From assembly GCF_000741785.1 (NCBI RefSeq), contig NZ_JGZP01000011.1:1-64000 (forward strand): 64,000 nucleotides of DNA, in the 5' to 3' direction. Shown piece by piece: positions 43,818 to 52,269 of this stretch. The first letter of the stretch is position 1; every line of letters starts with the position of its first letter. This DNA comes from Bifidobacterium stellenboschense (GTDB taxonomy: Bacteria > Actinomycetota > Actinomycetes > Actinomycetales > Bifidobacteriaceae). The position numbers and the translations under genes were made by a program. The notes beneath the pieces were generated by a model. That model made no database searches, had not been told where the DNA came from, and saw only the letters and a program-made list of their open reading frames with translations.

Positions 43818-44095
43818 CAGCCGCCTCCTGTGCCGAGCGCCTTGGCGAGCGTGTTGTGGGCGGCGTTGTCGACGCGTGCGGCGGTGTTCGCGGTCGAGAC
43901 GAGCGCGACCGCGCCCACCCGGGAGGGGATGGCGCGCGCGGCCTCGTAGACGGGCGTGCCCGCGTGCGTGTCCGCGCCCATGGAGTTGGCGCGGGCGGCA
44001 AGACGGTCTGCCTCCGCGTTGATGGCGCCCAGGGTGCGCGCGTCGCGGCGCATCGCCGTGAACTGGCCGAGGTTGAGTTTCACCGTTCCGGACAT
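43817..44095 (-). CDS. HK97 gp10-like head-tail protein
   Basis: A 92-residue helical protein (VKLNLGQFTAMRRDARTLGAINAEADRLAARANSMGAD, in short pieces) in the position of HK97 gp10-like connectors. The family match is by order and composition. Confidence 0.6.
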   Translation of the reverse strand: MSGTVKLNLGQFTAMRRDARTLGAINAEADRLAARANSMGADTHAGTPVYEAARAIPSRVGAVALVSTANTAARVDNAAHNTLAKALGTGGG

Positions 44096-44097
44096 GA

Positions 44098-44445
44098 TCA
44101 CCCCCTGGTGTCGGTGAGTTCGGCGAGCAGGTTCCACCGGGTGGGCGTGAGCCCGCCGTCGGCGGGCAGCGGGTCGCCGACCACCTGGTAGTCGTGGCCG
44201 CGCACGGTGACGATCGCACCCCTGAGTGGCCGGTACGGCCATGCGCGGGGGAACGCGCACGTGAGCGCGACGGTCACGCCTTCGGGGCGTGTGGAGTCCG
44301 ACGCGTTCGAGTCGGCGCCCGGTTTGACGAGCACATCATCGACGCGTTCGGTCTCCTCCCGCCAGACGGGATTGTTGCCCCCGTCCCGCTCGCCGGTGTC
44401 GACGCGGTACGTGACGGTGACGGTCTCCCCGTGCATGCGCGTCAT
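44098..44445 (-). CDS. Head-closure (stopper)-like protein
   Basis: A 115-residue beta-rich protein (MHGETVTVTYR, REETERVDDVLVKPG, AIVTVRGHDYQVVGDP) typical of SPP1 gp16-like stoppers. ATG 44443-44445 overlaps the upstream stop by 4 nt. Confidence 0.65.
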   Translation of the reverse strand: MTRMHGETVTVTYRVDTGERDGGNNPVWREETERVDDVLVKPGADSNASDSTRPEGVTVALTCAFPRAWPYRPLRGAIVTVRGHDYQVVGDPLPADGGLTPTRWNLLAELTDTRG

Positions 44446-44837
44446 ACGCTCGCCTCCCCGCTGGCCATGTCGATGCTCCACATGCGCTGCACGCCCACGC
44501 CGAGCGAACGCTTCTCCGACTTCGTCAGATACAGGTCCCCATCCGGGTTCGAGTAGCTGAGCGATTCGCTGAACCCGTTCGCGGTCTGCGTGCCCTGGGA
44601 CACGCCCGCCTGGTCGGCGTTGAGCATGGCGCGTTTGACCATCTGGCAGGTGACGCGCCTCAACGTCGCCGGGGACGCCTGCGCCCACAGAGGGCAGTCG
44701 GTCATGATCTTGTCCGACGCGTCCCCGATGAGCACGCCCGCCGTCACACGCTCGCCCCCGGACAGCGTGCGCCACCGGGATTCGAGGTCGGAGACGAGCG
44801 CGAACGGCGGGGCCGGCGTGGGATTGTCGTCCGTCAT
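44442..44837 (-). CDS. Head-tail adaptor (Gp15/Gp19-like)
   Basis: A 131-residue helical protein: VSDLESRWRTLS, AGVLIGDASDKIMTDC, LRRVTCQMVKRAMLN and SYSNPDGDLYLTKSEKRSLG, the last a hallmark of Gp19/Gp15/Gp42-type adaptors. It follows the capsid genes. Confidence 0.75.
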   Translation of the reverse strand: MTDDNPTPAPPFALVSDLESRWRTLSGGERVTAGVLIGDASDKIMTDCPLWAQASPATLRRVTCQMVKRAMLNADQAGVSQGTQTANGFSESLSYSNPDGDLYLTKSEKRSLGVGVQRMWSIDMASGEASV

Positions 44838-44849
44838 GGCTTGCCTCCC

Positions 44850-45251
44850 TTACTTGGGGGCGATCACGCCGACCGCACGCAACTGGGTGAGCAGCCCGTT
44901 GAACGCGGACGCCAGCGCCGCCGCGTCCGCGTCCGCGGCCACGTTCGGCACGGCCACGCCCTGCTTCACGCCGCCCAGCGCGGCGCCCGTGGCGGCCGGC
45001 AGCGTGTACGCGGCCGGGACCACGCCCTTCGCGAGCTTCGCCGCCGTGACCGCGCCGTCGGCGATCGCGGCCGTGTTCACCGCGCCCGCGGCGAGCATGT
45101 CCGAGGTGATGGAACCGGCCGCCGGCGTGGAACCGCCGGCGATGTCGATGGGATTGCCGTCCGCGTCGAGGAACTGCGTCTCGATGACCGCCTGGTGCGC
45201 GTCGTTCGTGACGCCGCTTGCCAGGTGGTGGAATTCGACTGCCTGACCCAT
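44850..45251 (-). CDS. Head fibre/decoration protein
   Basis: A 133-residue protein with an Ala/Gly rich middle (ITSDMLAAGAVNTAAIADG) and a C-terminus with TGAALGGVKQGVAV...FNGLLTQLRAVGVI, like phage head fibre proteins. It overlaps the capsid gene stop by 1 nt, so it is made with the capsid. Confidence 0.68.
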   Translation of the reverse strand: MGQAVEFHHLASGVTNDAHQAVIETQFLDADGNPIDIAGGSTPAAGSITSDMLAAGAVNTAAIADGAVTAAKLAKGVVPAAYTLPAATGAALGGVKQGVAVPNVAADADAAALASAFNGLLTQLRAVGVIAPK

Positions 45252-46192
45252 CACTTGCCCGCCTTGCCGGTGGGCGCGTCGCCCTCGACCACGGCGAAGC
45301 GGTCGGTGAAGACGTACCAGGCGTACAGGATCTCCAAGCGGAGGGCGATCTGGTTGTTGCGGCGCAGGTCGCCCTGTCCGTCCGGGTCGCCGTAGGTGAT
45401 GGTCTCGAGCGGCAGGTTGCGCTGCACGCCCCAGTAGATGCCGTTCTTCCAATCGCCGACGATGGCGCCGACCTTCGGCACCGTGTAGTTCTCGCCCTCG
45501 GCCGGGGCGGTGAACTCGGGCGCGTTGACGGTGGTGGTCACCGAGGCGGGGATGCCCTTGAAGCTGTTCATGGTCACGCCGTAGCCGAGCTCCGGATAGA
45601 GCGGGCGCTTCTGCGTGTCCTTGAGGGTGGCGAGGCTGAACGCGAATTCGCGGCTCATGGCGATGCCGTTGACGTCCCAGCCTTCCTTGTCGTTGAGAAT
45701 CAGGCCGATGGCCTGCTCCACGTCCACGTCAGGGCTGGCGGTGCGCGTCACGCGCTTGGTGGTCGCGTCCAGATAGTTCGTCCACGCGGTGACCGGCTTA
45801 CCGGTCAGCGGGTTGAGACGGTAGAACACGCCGAGGTCGAGCGCGCGGGACAACGCCTTCGCGCCTTCGGTGGCGAGCTTGTTGATGATGCCGAGCTGGT
45901 AGTCGGAGTCGGCCCACTGCACCTCCTGGTCGAAGCGCATGGTGACCTGCGTCTTGTGGGGCACGGTCTTGACCACGCCGAACGTGCCGGTGGTCGAGGA
46001 CTTCTGCGCGCCCTCGTCGACGAACTCGGCGCGGGGGCGGTTCTCGAACGTGACGATGCTGGTCTCGCCGAAACGCATCGCCTTCTGCTGCGAGAGCACG
46101 CCGATGGCGCTGCCGGACTGCACCTGGTCGACGATGCCGTCCGCGATCTGGGTCGGCATCGCCTTGATGCCGCCGGTACCGAAAATAGCCAT
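45251..46192 (-). CDS. Major capsid protein (HK97 fold)
   Basis: A 313-residue shell protein. FENRPRAEFVDEGAQKSST near 50, KTQVTMRFDQEVQWAD (N-arm and E-loop region), YPELGYGVTMNSFKGIPAS (P-domain) and YGDPDGQGDLRRNNQIALRLE near 270 are typical of actinophage HK97-fold capsids. Follows the scaffold gene by 45 nt. Confidence 0.9.
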   Translation of the reverse strand: MAIFGTGGIKAMPTQIADGIVDQVQSGSAIGVLSQQKAMRFGETSIVTFENRPRAEFVDEGAQKSSTTGTFGVVKTVPHKTQVTMRFDQEVQWADSDYQLGIINKLATEGAKALSRALDLGVFYRLNPLTGKPVTAWTNYLDATTKRVTRTASPDVDVEQAIGLILNDKEGWDVNGIAMSREFAFSLATLKDTQKRPLYPELGYGVTMNSFKGIPASVTTTVNAPEFTAPAEGENYTVPKVGAIVGDWKNGIYWGVQRNLPLETITYGDPDGQGDLRRNNQIALRLEILYAWYVFTDRFAVVEGDAPTGKAGK

Positions 46193-46237
46193 GATATGGT
46201 CTCCTTACGGGGTTGGTGGATGGTATGTGGATGATGG

Positions 46238-46720
46238 TCAGTTGGAGAACACGCTGGACGCGAACTGCTGCAGGTCGCTCGGCGCACGGTTCGGCTGCCT
46301 GCCGGGATCGGACACCTGCGGGAGCCTACGACCGGACTGCGAGGCCACGTACTCGCCGATGGCCTTCGCATGCTCCTGCATCGCTTCGAGCGAATCACCG
46401 ACGATGAGGTTCGACGGCAACCCGGTTTCGGCGGCGACCTGCGAGCGCCATTCGTTGGCCTGTTTCTCGGCCTTGAGCTGGTCGAGCTCCTTCTGGAGCC
46501 TGGCGGTCTTGGCTTCGGCCTTCTGTTGTTCGCTCATCTGCGATTCCTTGAGCTGTTGCAGCTCGTCGGCCGCGGCCTTGTTGTCCTTGGCGCGTTTCTC
46601 CCACTCGCGCGAGTGGGATAGCACCTCGCGGTATTTCGCCTCCCAATCCGTGGGCGTGGATTCGCCGTGCGGCTTGCCCGCGTCCTGCGACTGGTCGGCG
46701 GTGTTGGCTTCCTCGGCCAT
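46238..46720 (-). CDS. Scaffolding protein
   Basis: A 160-residue acidic, largely coiled-coil protein (about 30-105, with LKESQMSEQQKAEAKTARLQ) ending in LPQVSDPGRQPN and SSVFSN, the usual layout of small scaffolds. It lies just before the capsid gene; the hairpin terminator at 46771 separates it from the toxin pair. Confidence 0.8.
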   Translation of the reverse strand: MAEEANTADQSQDAGKPHGESTPTDWEAKYREVLSHSREWEKRAKDNKAAADELQQLKESQMSEQQKAEAKTARLQKELDQLKAEKQANEWRSQVAAETGLPSNLIVGDSLEAMQEHAKAIGEYVASQSGRRLPQVSDPGRQPNRAPSDLQQFASSVFSN

Positions 46721-46770
46721 GTGTTTCCTCCTATGGATGTTGATGTGGGGCCCGTTTCGGGCATAAAAAA

Positions 46771-46790
46771 ACCACCCGTGCGGGTGGTTG
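46771..46790 (-). terminator. Terminator after the putative immunity gene
   Basis: AACCACCCGT/GCGGGTGGTT forms a 9-bp stem; on the minus strand it is followed by a run of seven T residues. It sits 18 nt beyond the small gene at 46808 and before the scaffold gene. It is unexpected inside a structural operon and would let the toxin pair be a separate unit. Confidence 0.8.
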
Positions 46791-46807
46791 GGGAATTGTG
46801 TTCACCT

Positions 46808-47065
46808 TTATGCGTAGGCGTGTTCTTTCAGTGGTTGGCGAAACTGCTCTTTGTCTTCGTCAAGCACAAGGGAAAAAGCGTCCATCACCGTATCGCGTGG
46901 TGAATTAATAGCGATCGCGACCCAGAGAAGATCCAGCATGCACTCGTAGTATTCTCCGGCACGGAAACATGCGTTTGCGCTTTCCCAATGCTGTTCCTTC
47001 ATGGATGAATGAACGATAGGCGACAAAACACGGCACATGGACTGATATTGTTCCTGTGTTGGCAT
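46808..47065 (-). CDS. Putative immunity protein for the EndoU toxin
   Basis: An 85-residue acidic, mainly helical protein (SMCRVLSPIVHSSMKEQHW, ECMLDLLWVAIAIN, EDKEQFRQPLKEHAYA). It starts 2 nt after the toxin stop with AAAGGA provided by the toxin's own last codons, and it ends before a terminator. It is AT-richer than the rest of the operon, as is the toxin C-terminus. Small acidic proteins in this position are typical immunity proteins. No family match was recognised; the role is inferred from context. Confidence 0.62.
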   Translation of the reverse strand: MPTQEQYQSMCRVLSPIVHSSMKEQHWESANACFRAGEYYECMLDLLWVAIAINSPRDTVMDAFSLVLDEDKEQFRQPLKEHAYA

Positions 47066-47067
47066 TT

Positions 47068-48234
47068 TCAGGTATTCAATCCTTTCTTGTCCTTGGCATC
47101 CGGGAATGCTGTATTAACGCGCCACCCGTTCTTCTTTTTAGTCAATCTGACAAGAATCCTTACGCCTTCGATGTCCTTCACCATTTCACGGTTATTTGGA
47201 CGTTGGCCGTCTTTATCCTCATCAGGATCAACTATGGTTTCTTTTACGGCCCATTTTATCTTCTTTTCATCCCAGTCGTCGGGGAATTTCGTTTTTCCGG
47301 GATTCTTCGACCATGATGCGTGTCCTCCGTTGCCGTTGGGGTCTCCTTCGAGGATGTGCGTCCAGATTCGACTGCTGATGTTGCGGACATCGTCGGGCCA
47401 TTCGGCGGACAGGTCATAGACGCCTCCGCTGAGTTCGTCGGGAAAGAGGTGGTTCATGGCCACGGTGACGGCGTTCTCGTCGGTGGATCCTCCGGTCTTC
47501 TTCACCCCGGCCCTATACATGTCGCGACATCGCTGCTGCGACGGCGTGAGTACATCGCCCCTCCATCCGGGGATCGCCGTGCAATGGCATCGTCCGTCAT
47601 GCAGTTTCCCGCCGAAGATCGCCTTGTCCTTGCTGTGGTAGACGAAGCCGCGTCCGGCGAGCATGACGCAGAACGCGCATGGTTTCGCGCCTCCGGTGGC
47701 TCGCGCCCAGCGTGGTCCGGTCGGGTCGTGGGCGAGGTTGTATTCCATGGTGTAGCGGGCGGAGGCGTGCACCATGTCCGCGGCCCACTGCATCGCGTCG
47801 TCCACGTTTTTAAGGCTCGGCCACAGGTCGTCCACGGTCAGTCCGGCGCGGGACTGCCCGTTTTTGAGCTGCGTGTAGTTCAGGCCGTTGTAGTCGTTGC
47901 CGTTGAAGCCGCCGACCATCCGGTAGAGCGTATGGTCGGGGTCGTAGACGTCGCCGGTCGCGTAGTCCTCGAACGTGTACCCGTACGCGTCCTCGTAGGC
48001 CTTGCGCACGTTGGCGTAGTAGTTGTTCGCGTACTGGCTGGCGTCGCGCGCGTAGTCGCGCATGATGCCGGTCAGGTCCGGGTCCGGGCGGCCGTGCTCA
48101 TGTTCGATGGCGGACGAGGCCGCGTCGGCGAGCGCTTCGAGGTCATCCTGATAGCCCTTGGTCAGTTGTCCCAGCGTCGCTTCCAGTTCCCGGCGCTTGT
48201 CGTCCGACAGCGGCGGGAGATTCGGACTGGCCAT
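47068..48234 (-). CDS. MuF head protein fused to EndoU-type nuclease
   Basis: A 388-residue protein. Residues 1-250 are a MuF/head-morphogenesis protein: helical N-terminus, MRDYARDASQYANNYYANVRKAYEDA, and a Cys/His core with CAFCVMLAGRG (186-196) and DGRCHC (213-218). From about 288 the protein changes: RIWTHILEGDPNGNGGHAS (H293, H305), TKFPDDWDEKKIKWAV and ILVRLTKKKNGWRVNTAFP (T375) fit a bacterial EndoU RNase, where two His plus a Thr or Lys make the active site. The DNA for this part is much poorer in GC (about 47070-47400). Its first 92 nt overlap the portal 3' end, with AGGAGGG before ATG 48232-48234. MuF carries effectors into the host with phage heads; an RNase would attack host RNA. 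Confidence 0.85.
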   Translation of the reverse strand: MASPNLPPLSDDKRRELEATLGQLTKGYQDDLEALADAASSAIEHEHGRPDPDLTGIMRDYARDASQYANNYYANVRKAYEDAYGYTFEDYATGDVYDPDHTLYRMVGGFNGNDYNGLNYTQLKNGQSRAGLTVDDLWPSLKNVDDAMQWAADMVHASARYTMEYNLAHDPTGPRWARATGGAKPCAFCVMLAGRGFVYHSKDKAIFGGKLHDGRCHCTAIPGWRGDVLTPSQQRCRDMYRAGVKKTGGSTDENAVTVAMNHLFPDELSGGVYDLSAEWPDDVRNISSRIWTHILEGDPNGNGGHASWSKNPGKTKFPDDWDEKKIKWAVKETIVDPDEDKDGQRPNNREMVKDIEGVRILVRLTKKKNGWRVNTAFPDAKDKKGLNT

Positions 48235-49654
48235 CGGGACCCTCCTGCCTGTTTGCGGCTACCTGCTGCCGGATCTGGTCGATATGGTCCTGCGCGCGTT
48301 TCCTTTGCTGGTAGGCGCGGAAGGATCGGATCTCGCCGAACGTGAGACCGGCCTTCATGAGGCCGATGTCGCTGTCGGCGAAGTCCTGGTTGACGCCGGC
48401 GACCTTCGCGTAGTAGTCGGCGCGCGCCGCGTCCGACACTTCGCGGGTGGGCGCCCAGACGGGCGTGACGCGGGCCATGGTCTCGTCGTCGAGGTCGAGG
48501 GCCATGCCGGCCACGTCCTTGAGGGCGCGGGAGAAGAGGCGGTTCTGCCGGTCGGCCTCGCGCGAGAGTTTGCGTTCGGCGGCGGCCATGGCCTCCGCGC
48601 TGGCGGGGTTGTCCATGGTGATGCCGAGGTCGTTGACGGGCAGGTTCGTTTCGGAGGCGACCATCATGGCGAGGGTCTTGAGCATGTCGGAGTGGGGTTG
48701 CATCGACGCCTGGGACACCTGCTTGAGTTCGGGTATCTGGTCGTCGACGTCGCGGGACACCGCGTTGATGGACGATATGAGGCTTTTCCACACGTCCTTG
48801 CCGAGCGCGTCCCGGTCCAATCCGAGGAACCAGAGTTTGGGTGCGGCGTAGAATTCGGCGTTGCCCTCCATGCGCAGGATGGTGCGGAACGCGGCGTCGG
48901 TCAGGCTCATCACGGGCCGGCTGATGCGGCTCCGGCCGAACGGCCTGTTGAGCTGCGGGTCGTAGGAGAACGCGACCACGCTGGGCCGCCCGTAGTTCGT
49001 AATCTGGGGTTCCGCCCGCCAGCCGGCAGCCTTTTTGCGGCAGATGTACACCTTGTCGGGCAGCCATACGTTGAACCCGGTGATGGTGCCGTCCCGGTCG
49101 GCGTCGGTGATGGTCATGGCGCTGTTGATCTGGTTGTTGTACGTGTCCCAGATGGCCGACGACCAGTCGGCGGAGCGGGGCGTGATCTTGGCGCGCCCGT
49201 CGTCGCCGATGCTGACGGTCAGGAACGCGCACGAGTGCGTGTACGCGCTCACGATGGTCTGGGAGACCATCGAGTCGAGCGAGTTCGCTTCGAACAGGGC
49301 GGCCACGTCCGACGCCAATCCGTCCGACGTGCCGCCGTCGACGCTGAACCCCTCGAAGGCGCTCAGGTCGGCGAGGGAGCGTACCGCCTTGGCCGGCCAC
49401 CCGACCGGGGCCCAGTATCCGCGGCTGATGTTCTCGGGGATCGCGATGCCGAAGTTCCTCAGGTTCTCGTGGGCGGAATAGTAGAGGCCGCGCAGCACGT
49501 TGCCGCCCATCTTGTCGCGCCATGTTTTGAGCAGGTCTTCGACGACGTCCCAATCCGATTCGTCCACGGACGCGATGGAGCGCGCCGTGGGCAGCGTGTT
49601 CGAGGCGAGGAACGGTTTGCCGCCGGCGGCGGCCACGATTTCGTCGCTGGCCAT
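48143..49654 (-). CDS. Portal protein
   Basis: A 503-residue protein of the SPP1/Gp6 portal class. TYNNQINSAMTITDADRDG, YGRPSVVAFSYDPQLNRPFG, the PVNDLGITMDNPASAEAM segment and ERKLSREADRQNRLF are typical. It forms the 12-mer ring for DNA entry. Its ATG overlaps the terminase stop by 1 nt and its last 92 nt overlap the MuF gene. Confidence 0.88.
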   Translation of the reverse strand: MASDEIVAAAGGKPFLASNTLPTARSIASVDESDWDVVEDLLKTWRDKMGGNVLRGLYYSAHENLRNFGIAIPENISRGYWAPVGWPAKAVRSLADLSAFEGFSVDGGTSDGLASDVAALFEANSLDSMVSQTIVSAYTHSCAFLTVSIGDDGRAKITPRSADWSSAIWDTYNNQINSAMTITDADRDGTITGFNVWLPDKVYICRKKAAGWRAEPQITNYGRPSVVAFSYDPQLNRPFGRSRISRPVMSLTDAAFRTILRMEGNAEFYAAPKLWFLGLDRDALGKDVWKSLISSINAVSRDVDDQIPELKQVSQASMQPHSDMLKTLAMMVASETNLPVNDLGITMDNPASAEAMAAAERKLSREADRQNRLFSRALKDVAGMALDLDDETMARVTPVWAPTREVSDAARADYYAKVAGVNQDFADSDIGLMKAGLTFGEIRSFRAYQQRKRAQDHIDQIRQQVAANRQEGPDGQSESPAAVGRQAPGTGSDAGTTDQGLSG

Positions 49655-51093
49655 CAGATCATCATCTCCTGTCTCCTGTTGGGGTTGCGTTTGGTGATGG
49701 TGGTGCCGTAGGCGGCGAGCGTGACGGCGACGAGGGGGCTGATGTCGATGTCGCCGCCCATCTTGTTCCAGCCGACCGCGCCGGATTGGCCGATGTTGCG
49801 GGTGGTGGCGTTCGCGACGGCCTGGGCGAGGGCGGGCGCGTCCTTGTCGGGCAGGTGGGTGAGCTTGTGGTCGCGCAGCAGGTCGAGGAACAGGCCGCAG
49901 GCGCGGCCCATGTCGCTGGCGTTGGTGACGATGGGGCGCACGTGGCGGGCCTTGAGGTCGGCGAGCAACGCCATGGCGGGGCTTTGGCCGTCGATGACGA
50001 CGCTCGCGGTCTTGGGCCAGTGGTCGGCGATGTAGTCGACGGCCCACATGCTGCCGGCCTGCTTGGTGGCCTTGAACTCGCGTAGTTCGACGTGGATGCC
50101 TCCGTCGGGGTGGCGGATGGCGCCGCCGATGGCGAGCGTCGACCGGTCGGGGCTCATGTCGAGCGCGTAGCCGACGAGCCCGGTCTTGTCGACGTGTTCC
50201 GCGTCGACGGCGGCCTGCTCCCATTGCGTGGGGTCGATGGCCCGGTGGGCCGCGGTCTCGTCCCAGATGCCCAGCGCCTCGCGGCGGAAGCTGTCTTCGG
50301 CCATGAGGTTGCGCATCCTCAATATGGCGGTCTCGCTCGTGCGTTTCGGATACGACGGGTTCGCCTTCGCCCATTGGCCGCGGTCGTCGGGGTCGGCGTC
50401 CCTGTCGGCGGCGAGCTCGACGTACACCATGCCGTCCGTGCCGGCGAGCGCGGCGCGGCGTTTCTCCTCGAACACTTCGCTTTGGTCGCCGGGTTTGGGC
50501 GGGTTGCCGAGGAACACGACGAGCGGGTCGGGTGATGTGTTGACGATGGGGAGCATGTTGTCGAGGGCGCGGACGGTGAGGATCTGGGCCTCGTCGAAGA
50601 TTTCCACGTCCACGCTGTGGAGGCCTCGGCCGAAGCCGTTCTCGCGGGCGCCGAACATGATGCGGCTGTGGTTGCGGAACGTGATCTCCTGCTGGCCGTT
50701 GGCGCGGCGGATGCGTTCGACGCGGCGGCCGAGGAGCTTGTTCTTGGCGAGGTCGCACAGGTCGGCGAACGTCTCGTCGCTGGTCCTCGTGTGGTGGGCG
50801 GTCCAGATGACCTTGAGTCCGGGCTTGAGGATGCAGGTGAGGAACATGGCGGTGCCGAGCGTGAACGTCTTGCCGATCTGGCGGCATGAGCTGACGACGG
50901 TGCCGCCCTCGCCGCACGCGTATCTGCCATCCTGGCGGCGGGCGAACAGGAGGTAGAGCAGTCCCTGCTGCCACAGGTCGTAGTGGATGCCGGCCTTGAG
51001 GGCGACGCGGTTCAACCGGGTGAAGTCGCTGGAGACGATGCCGCTCGGCTGGTTGAGGTGCTGGGCGATCTCAGACAATCGACGTTCCGGCAT
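49654..51093 (-). CDS. Terminase large subunit
   Basis: A 479-residue packaging motor. The Walker A variant SSCRQIGKT is at about 68-76, Walker B VEIFDEAQ near 163, the FLGNPPKPGD coupling motif near 195, and the nuclease domain shows YALDMSPDRSTLAIGG, VVIDGQSPAM and ISPLVAVTLAA. It would translocate and cut phage DNA. Confidence 0.9.
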   Translation of the reverse strand: MPERRLSEIAQHLNQPSGIVSSDFTRLNRVALKAGIHYDLWQQGLLYLLFARRQDGRYACGEGGTVVSSCRQIGKTFTLGTAMFLTCILKPGLKVIWTAHHTRTSDETFADLCDLAKNKLLGRRVERIRRANGQQEITFRNHSRIMFGARENGFGRGLHSVDVEIFDEAQILTVRALDNMLPIVNTSPDPLVVFLGNPPKPGDQSEVFEEKRRAALAGTDGMVYVELAADRDADPDDRGQWAKANPSYPKRTSETAILRMRNLMAEDSFRREALGIWDETAAHRAIDPTQWEQAAVDAEHVDKTGLVGYALDMSPDRSTLAIGGAIRHPDGGIHVELREFKATKQAGSMWAVDYIADHWPKTASVVIDGQSPAMALLADLKARHVRPIVTNASDMGRACGLFLDLLRDHKLTHLPDKDAPALAQAVANATTRNIGQSGAVGWNKMGGDIDISPLVAVTLAAYGTTITKRNPNRRQEMMI

Positions 51094-51487
51094 CCGCGTT
51101 CACCTCGCTTGTGTCGTCGGTCAGGTCGGCGAGCAGGTCGTCGCCGCCGGCCATGTCGTGGAGCTTCTCGCACACGGCGACGTAGCGGGCGACGATGTTC
51201 GATATCGCGTTCGCCGGGGTCGCCGGATCGTCCAGGTATTGCTTCAGCCGGTCGCGCGCGTGGCGCAGGTCGTCCTCGATACTGCCGTCCATCATCCGGT
51301 CGAAGTCGCGGCTGTTGAGCTGGGGTGCCGGCTCCGGCTTGGGTTCCGGCTTCCGTTTCGGGGGCGTGCCGTGTTTTCTGCGTTCGCGGCAGGCGAGCAC
51401 GCGGCAGGACGCGGAGCAGTACTTCGCCTTCGCGGACTGGTTCGGGTCGAGGGGCTTGCCGCAGTGCGCGCAGGTCCTCACGGGCAT
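51071..51487 (-). CDS. Terminase small subunit-like, zinc-ribbon protein
   Basis: A 138-residue protein overlapping the large subunit by 23 nt. A zinc ribbon CAHCGKPL ... KYCSASCRVLACRER (residues 6-33) is followed by a Pro/Lys linker and a helical, acidic half (IEDDLRHARDRLKQYLDD, NIVARYVAVCEKLHDM). Position is that of a DNA-recognising small terminase subunit. Confidence 0.68.
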   Translation of the reverse strand: MPVRTCAHCGKPLDPNQSAKAKYCSASCRVLACRERRKHGTPPKRKPEPKPEPAPQLNSRDFDRMMDGSIEDDLRHARDRLKQYLDDPATPANAISNIVARYVAVCEKLHDMAGGDDLLADLTDDTSEVNADAGTSIV

Positions 51488-51499
51488 GGCGGCCTCCTC

Positions 51500-51621
51500 C
51501 GGGAACGGGCGTTAACGGCCGGCGGCGCTGTTAACGGTTAACGGTTACGAATCGTGGGGAGAGATTCTGACTGCGCCCGAGGGTCGGATGGACGGCCGGG
51601 GCCGGGTGCCTCCCCGTGGGT
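51500..51621. other. Gap with GTTAAC repeats, candidate cos/pac region
   Basis: Between the HNH and small terminase genes lie GTTAACGG at 51511 and again, as a 7-bp run, at 51530, 51537 and (GTTACG) 51544. HNH proteins next to terminase help to cut cos in many actinophages and Gram-positive phages, so this gap is where cos would be expected. There is no direct proof. Confidence 0.4.
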
Positions 51622-52002
51622 CTACCAGTCGCCGCTTGTCGTCAATGGCATCGATGTGGCCTTCATGCGCGGTTCCGTGGTGTGGTTCGTGTTCGCCGTG
51701 TCGGCGTTGAGGAGTCGTGCGACCTCGCGGCGAGCCCATGCGAGCGTGTGGGTTCCTTTGATGCGGTTGCACCAGTTGTGGGCGAGGTTGACGTTGTCCC
51801 AGTCGAGTGCGCTGCCGCCTCGTGCGACGGGTATGGTCTCGTCGACGGTCTTGCTCCATGGGTCGGGCCATGGGAGTGTCTTGTCGACGGGGCGGCCGCA
51901 GATGTAGCAGGTGTCGTAGTGGGCGTACACGCGCCGGCATAGCTGGTCACGCCTGTAGGCCTTGCCCTTGCCTCGTCTGGGGTTGCCGTGGCGGCCGCTC
52001 AC
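51622..52002 (-). CDS. HNH endonuclease
   Basis: A 126-residue nuclease: YDTCYICGRPVD (zinc Cys pair), then ETIPVARGGSALDWDNVNLAHNWCNRIKG, where the HNH metal core has Asn and His with the W-C-N-R-I-K-G second zinc end. The first His is replaced by E-T-I-P in the place of the usual DHI, as in some packaging HNHs. Likely works with the terminase. Its start overlaps the gene upstream by 56 nt. Confidence 0.83.
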   Translation of the reverse strand: MSGRHGNPRRGKGKAYRRDQLCRRVYAHYDTCYICGRPVDKTLPWPDPWSKTVDETIPVARGGSALDWDNVNLAHNWCNRIKGTHTLAWARREVARLLNADTANTNHTTEPRMKATSMPLTTSGDW

Positions 52003-52183
52003 TGCACGCCTCCTCCCATGCTTTCATGAACGCGTCGCATGCGTGCCGCATGACGGGGGTGAGGTTCTGGACGATGGGGTGTCCGTCCGGGCTGGCGCGC
52101 ATGGGCACGGGCAATCCGTCCATCTCCGCGAGCATGGTGTGATGCCGGTCGCAGACGAGCAGATCCAACGTCGGTCCGTCCAT
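51947..52183 (-). CDS. Small protein of unknown function
   Basis: A 78-residue protein (MDGPTLDLLVCDRHHTMLAEMDGLPV...LTPVMRHACDAFMKAWEEAC). A C-H-H cluster near 13 might bind metal. It overlaps the HNH start by 56 nt, so it may be translated together with it. Not recognised. Confidence 0.5.
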   Translation of the reverse strand: MDGPTLDLLVCDRHHTMLAEMDGLPVPMRASPDGHPIVQNLTPVMRHACDAFMKAWEEACSERPPRQPQTRQGQGLQA

Positions 52184-52269
52184 GGCGTTCCTTCCCGTGG
52201 ATATGGGTAGGCCCCGCACGCTGGCGGGGCGTTGGATGTGGGGTCAGTGGGTTTTGCCGCTGATCCGTG

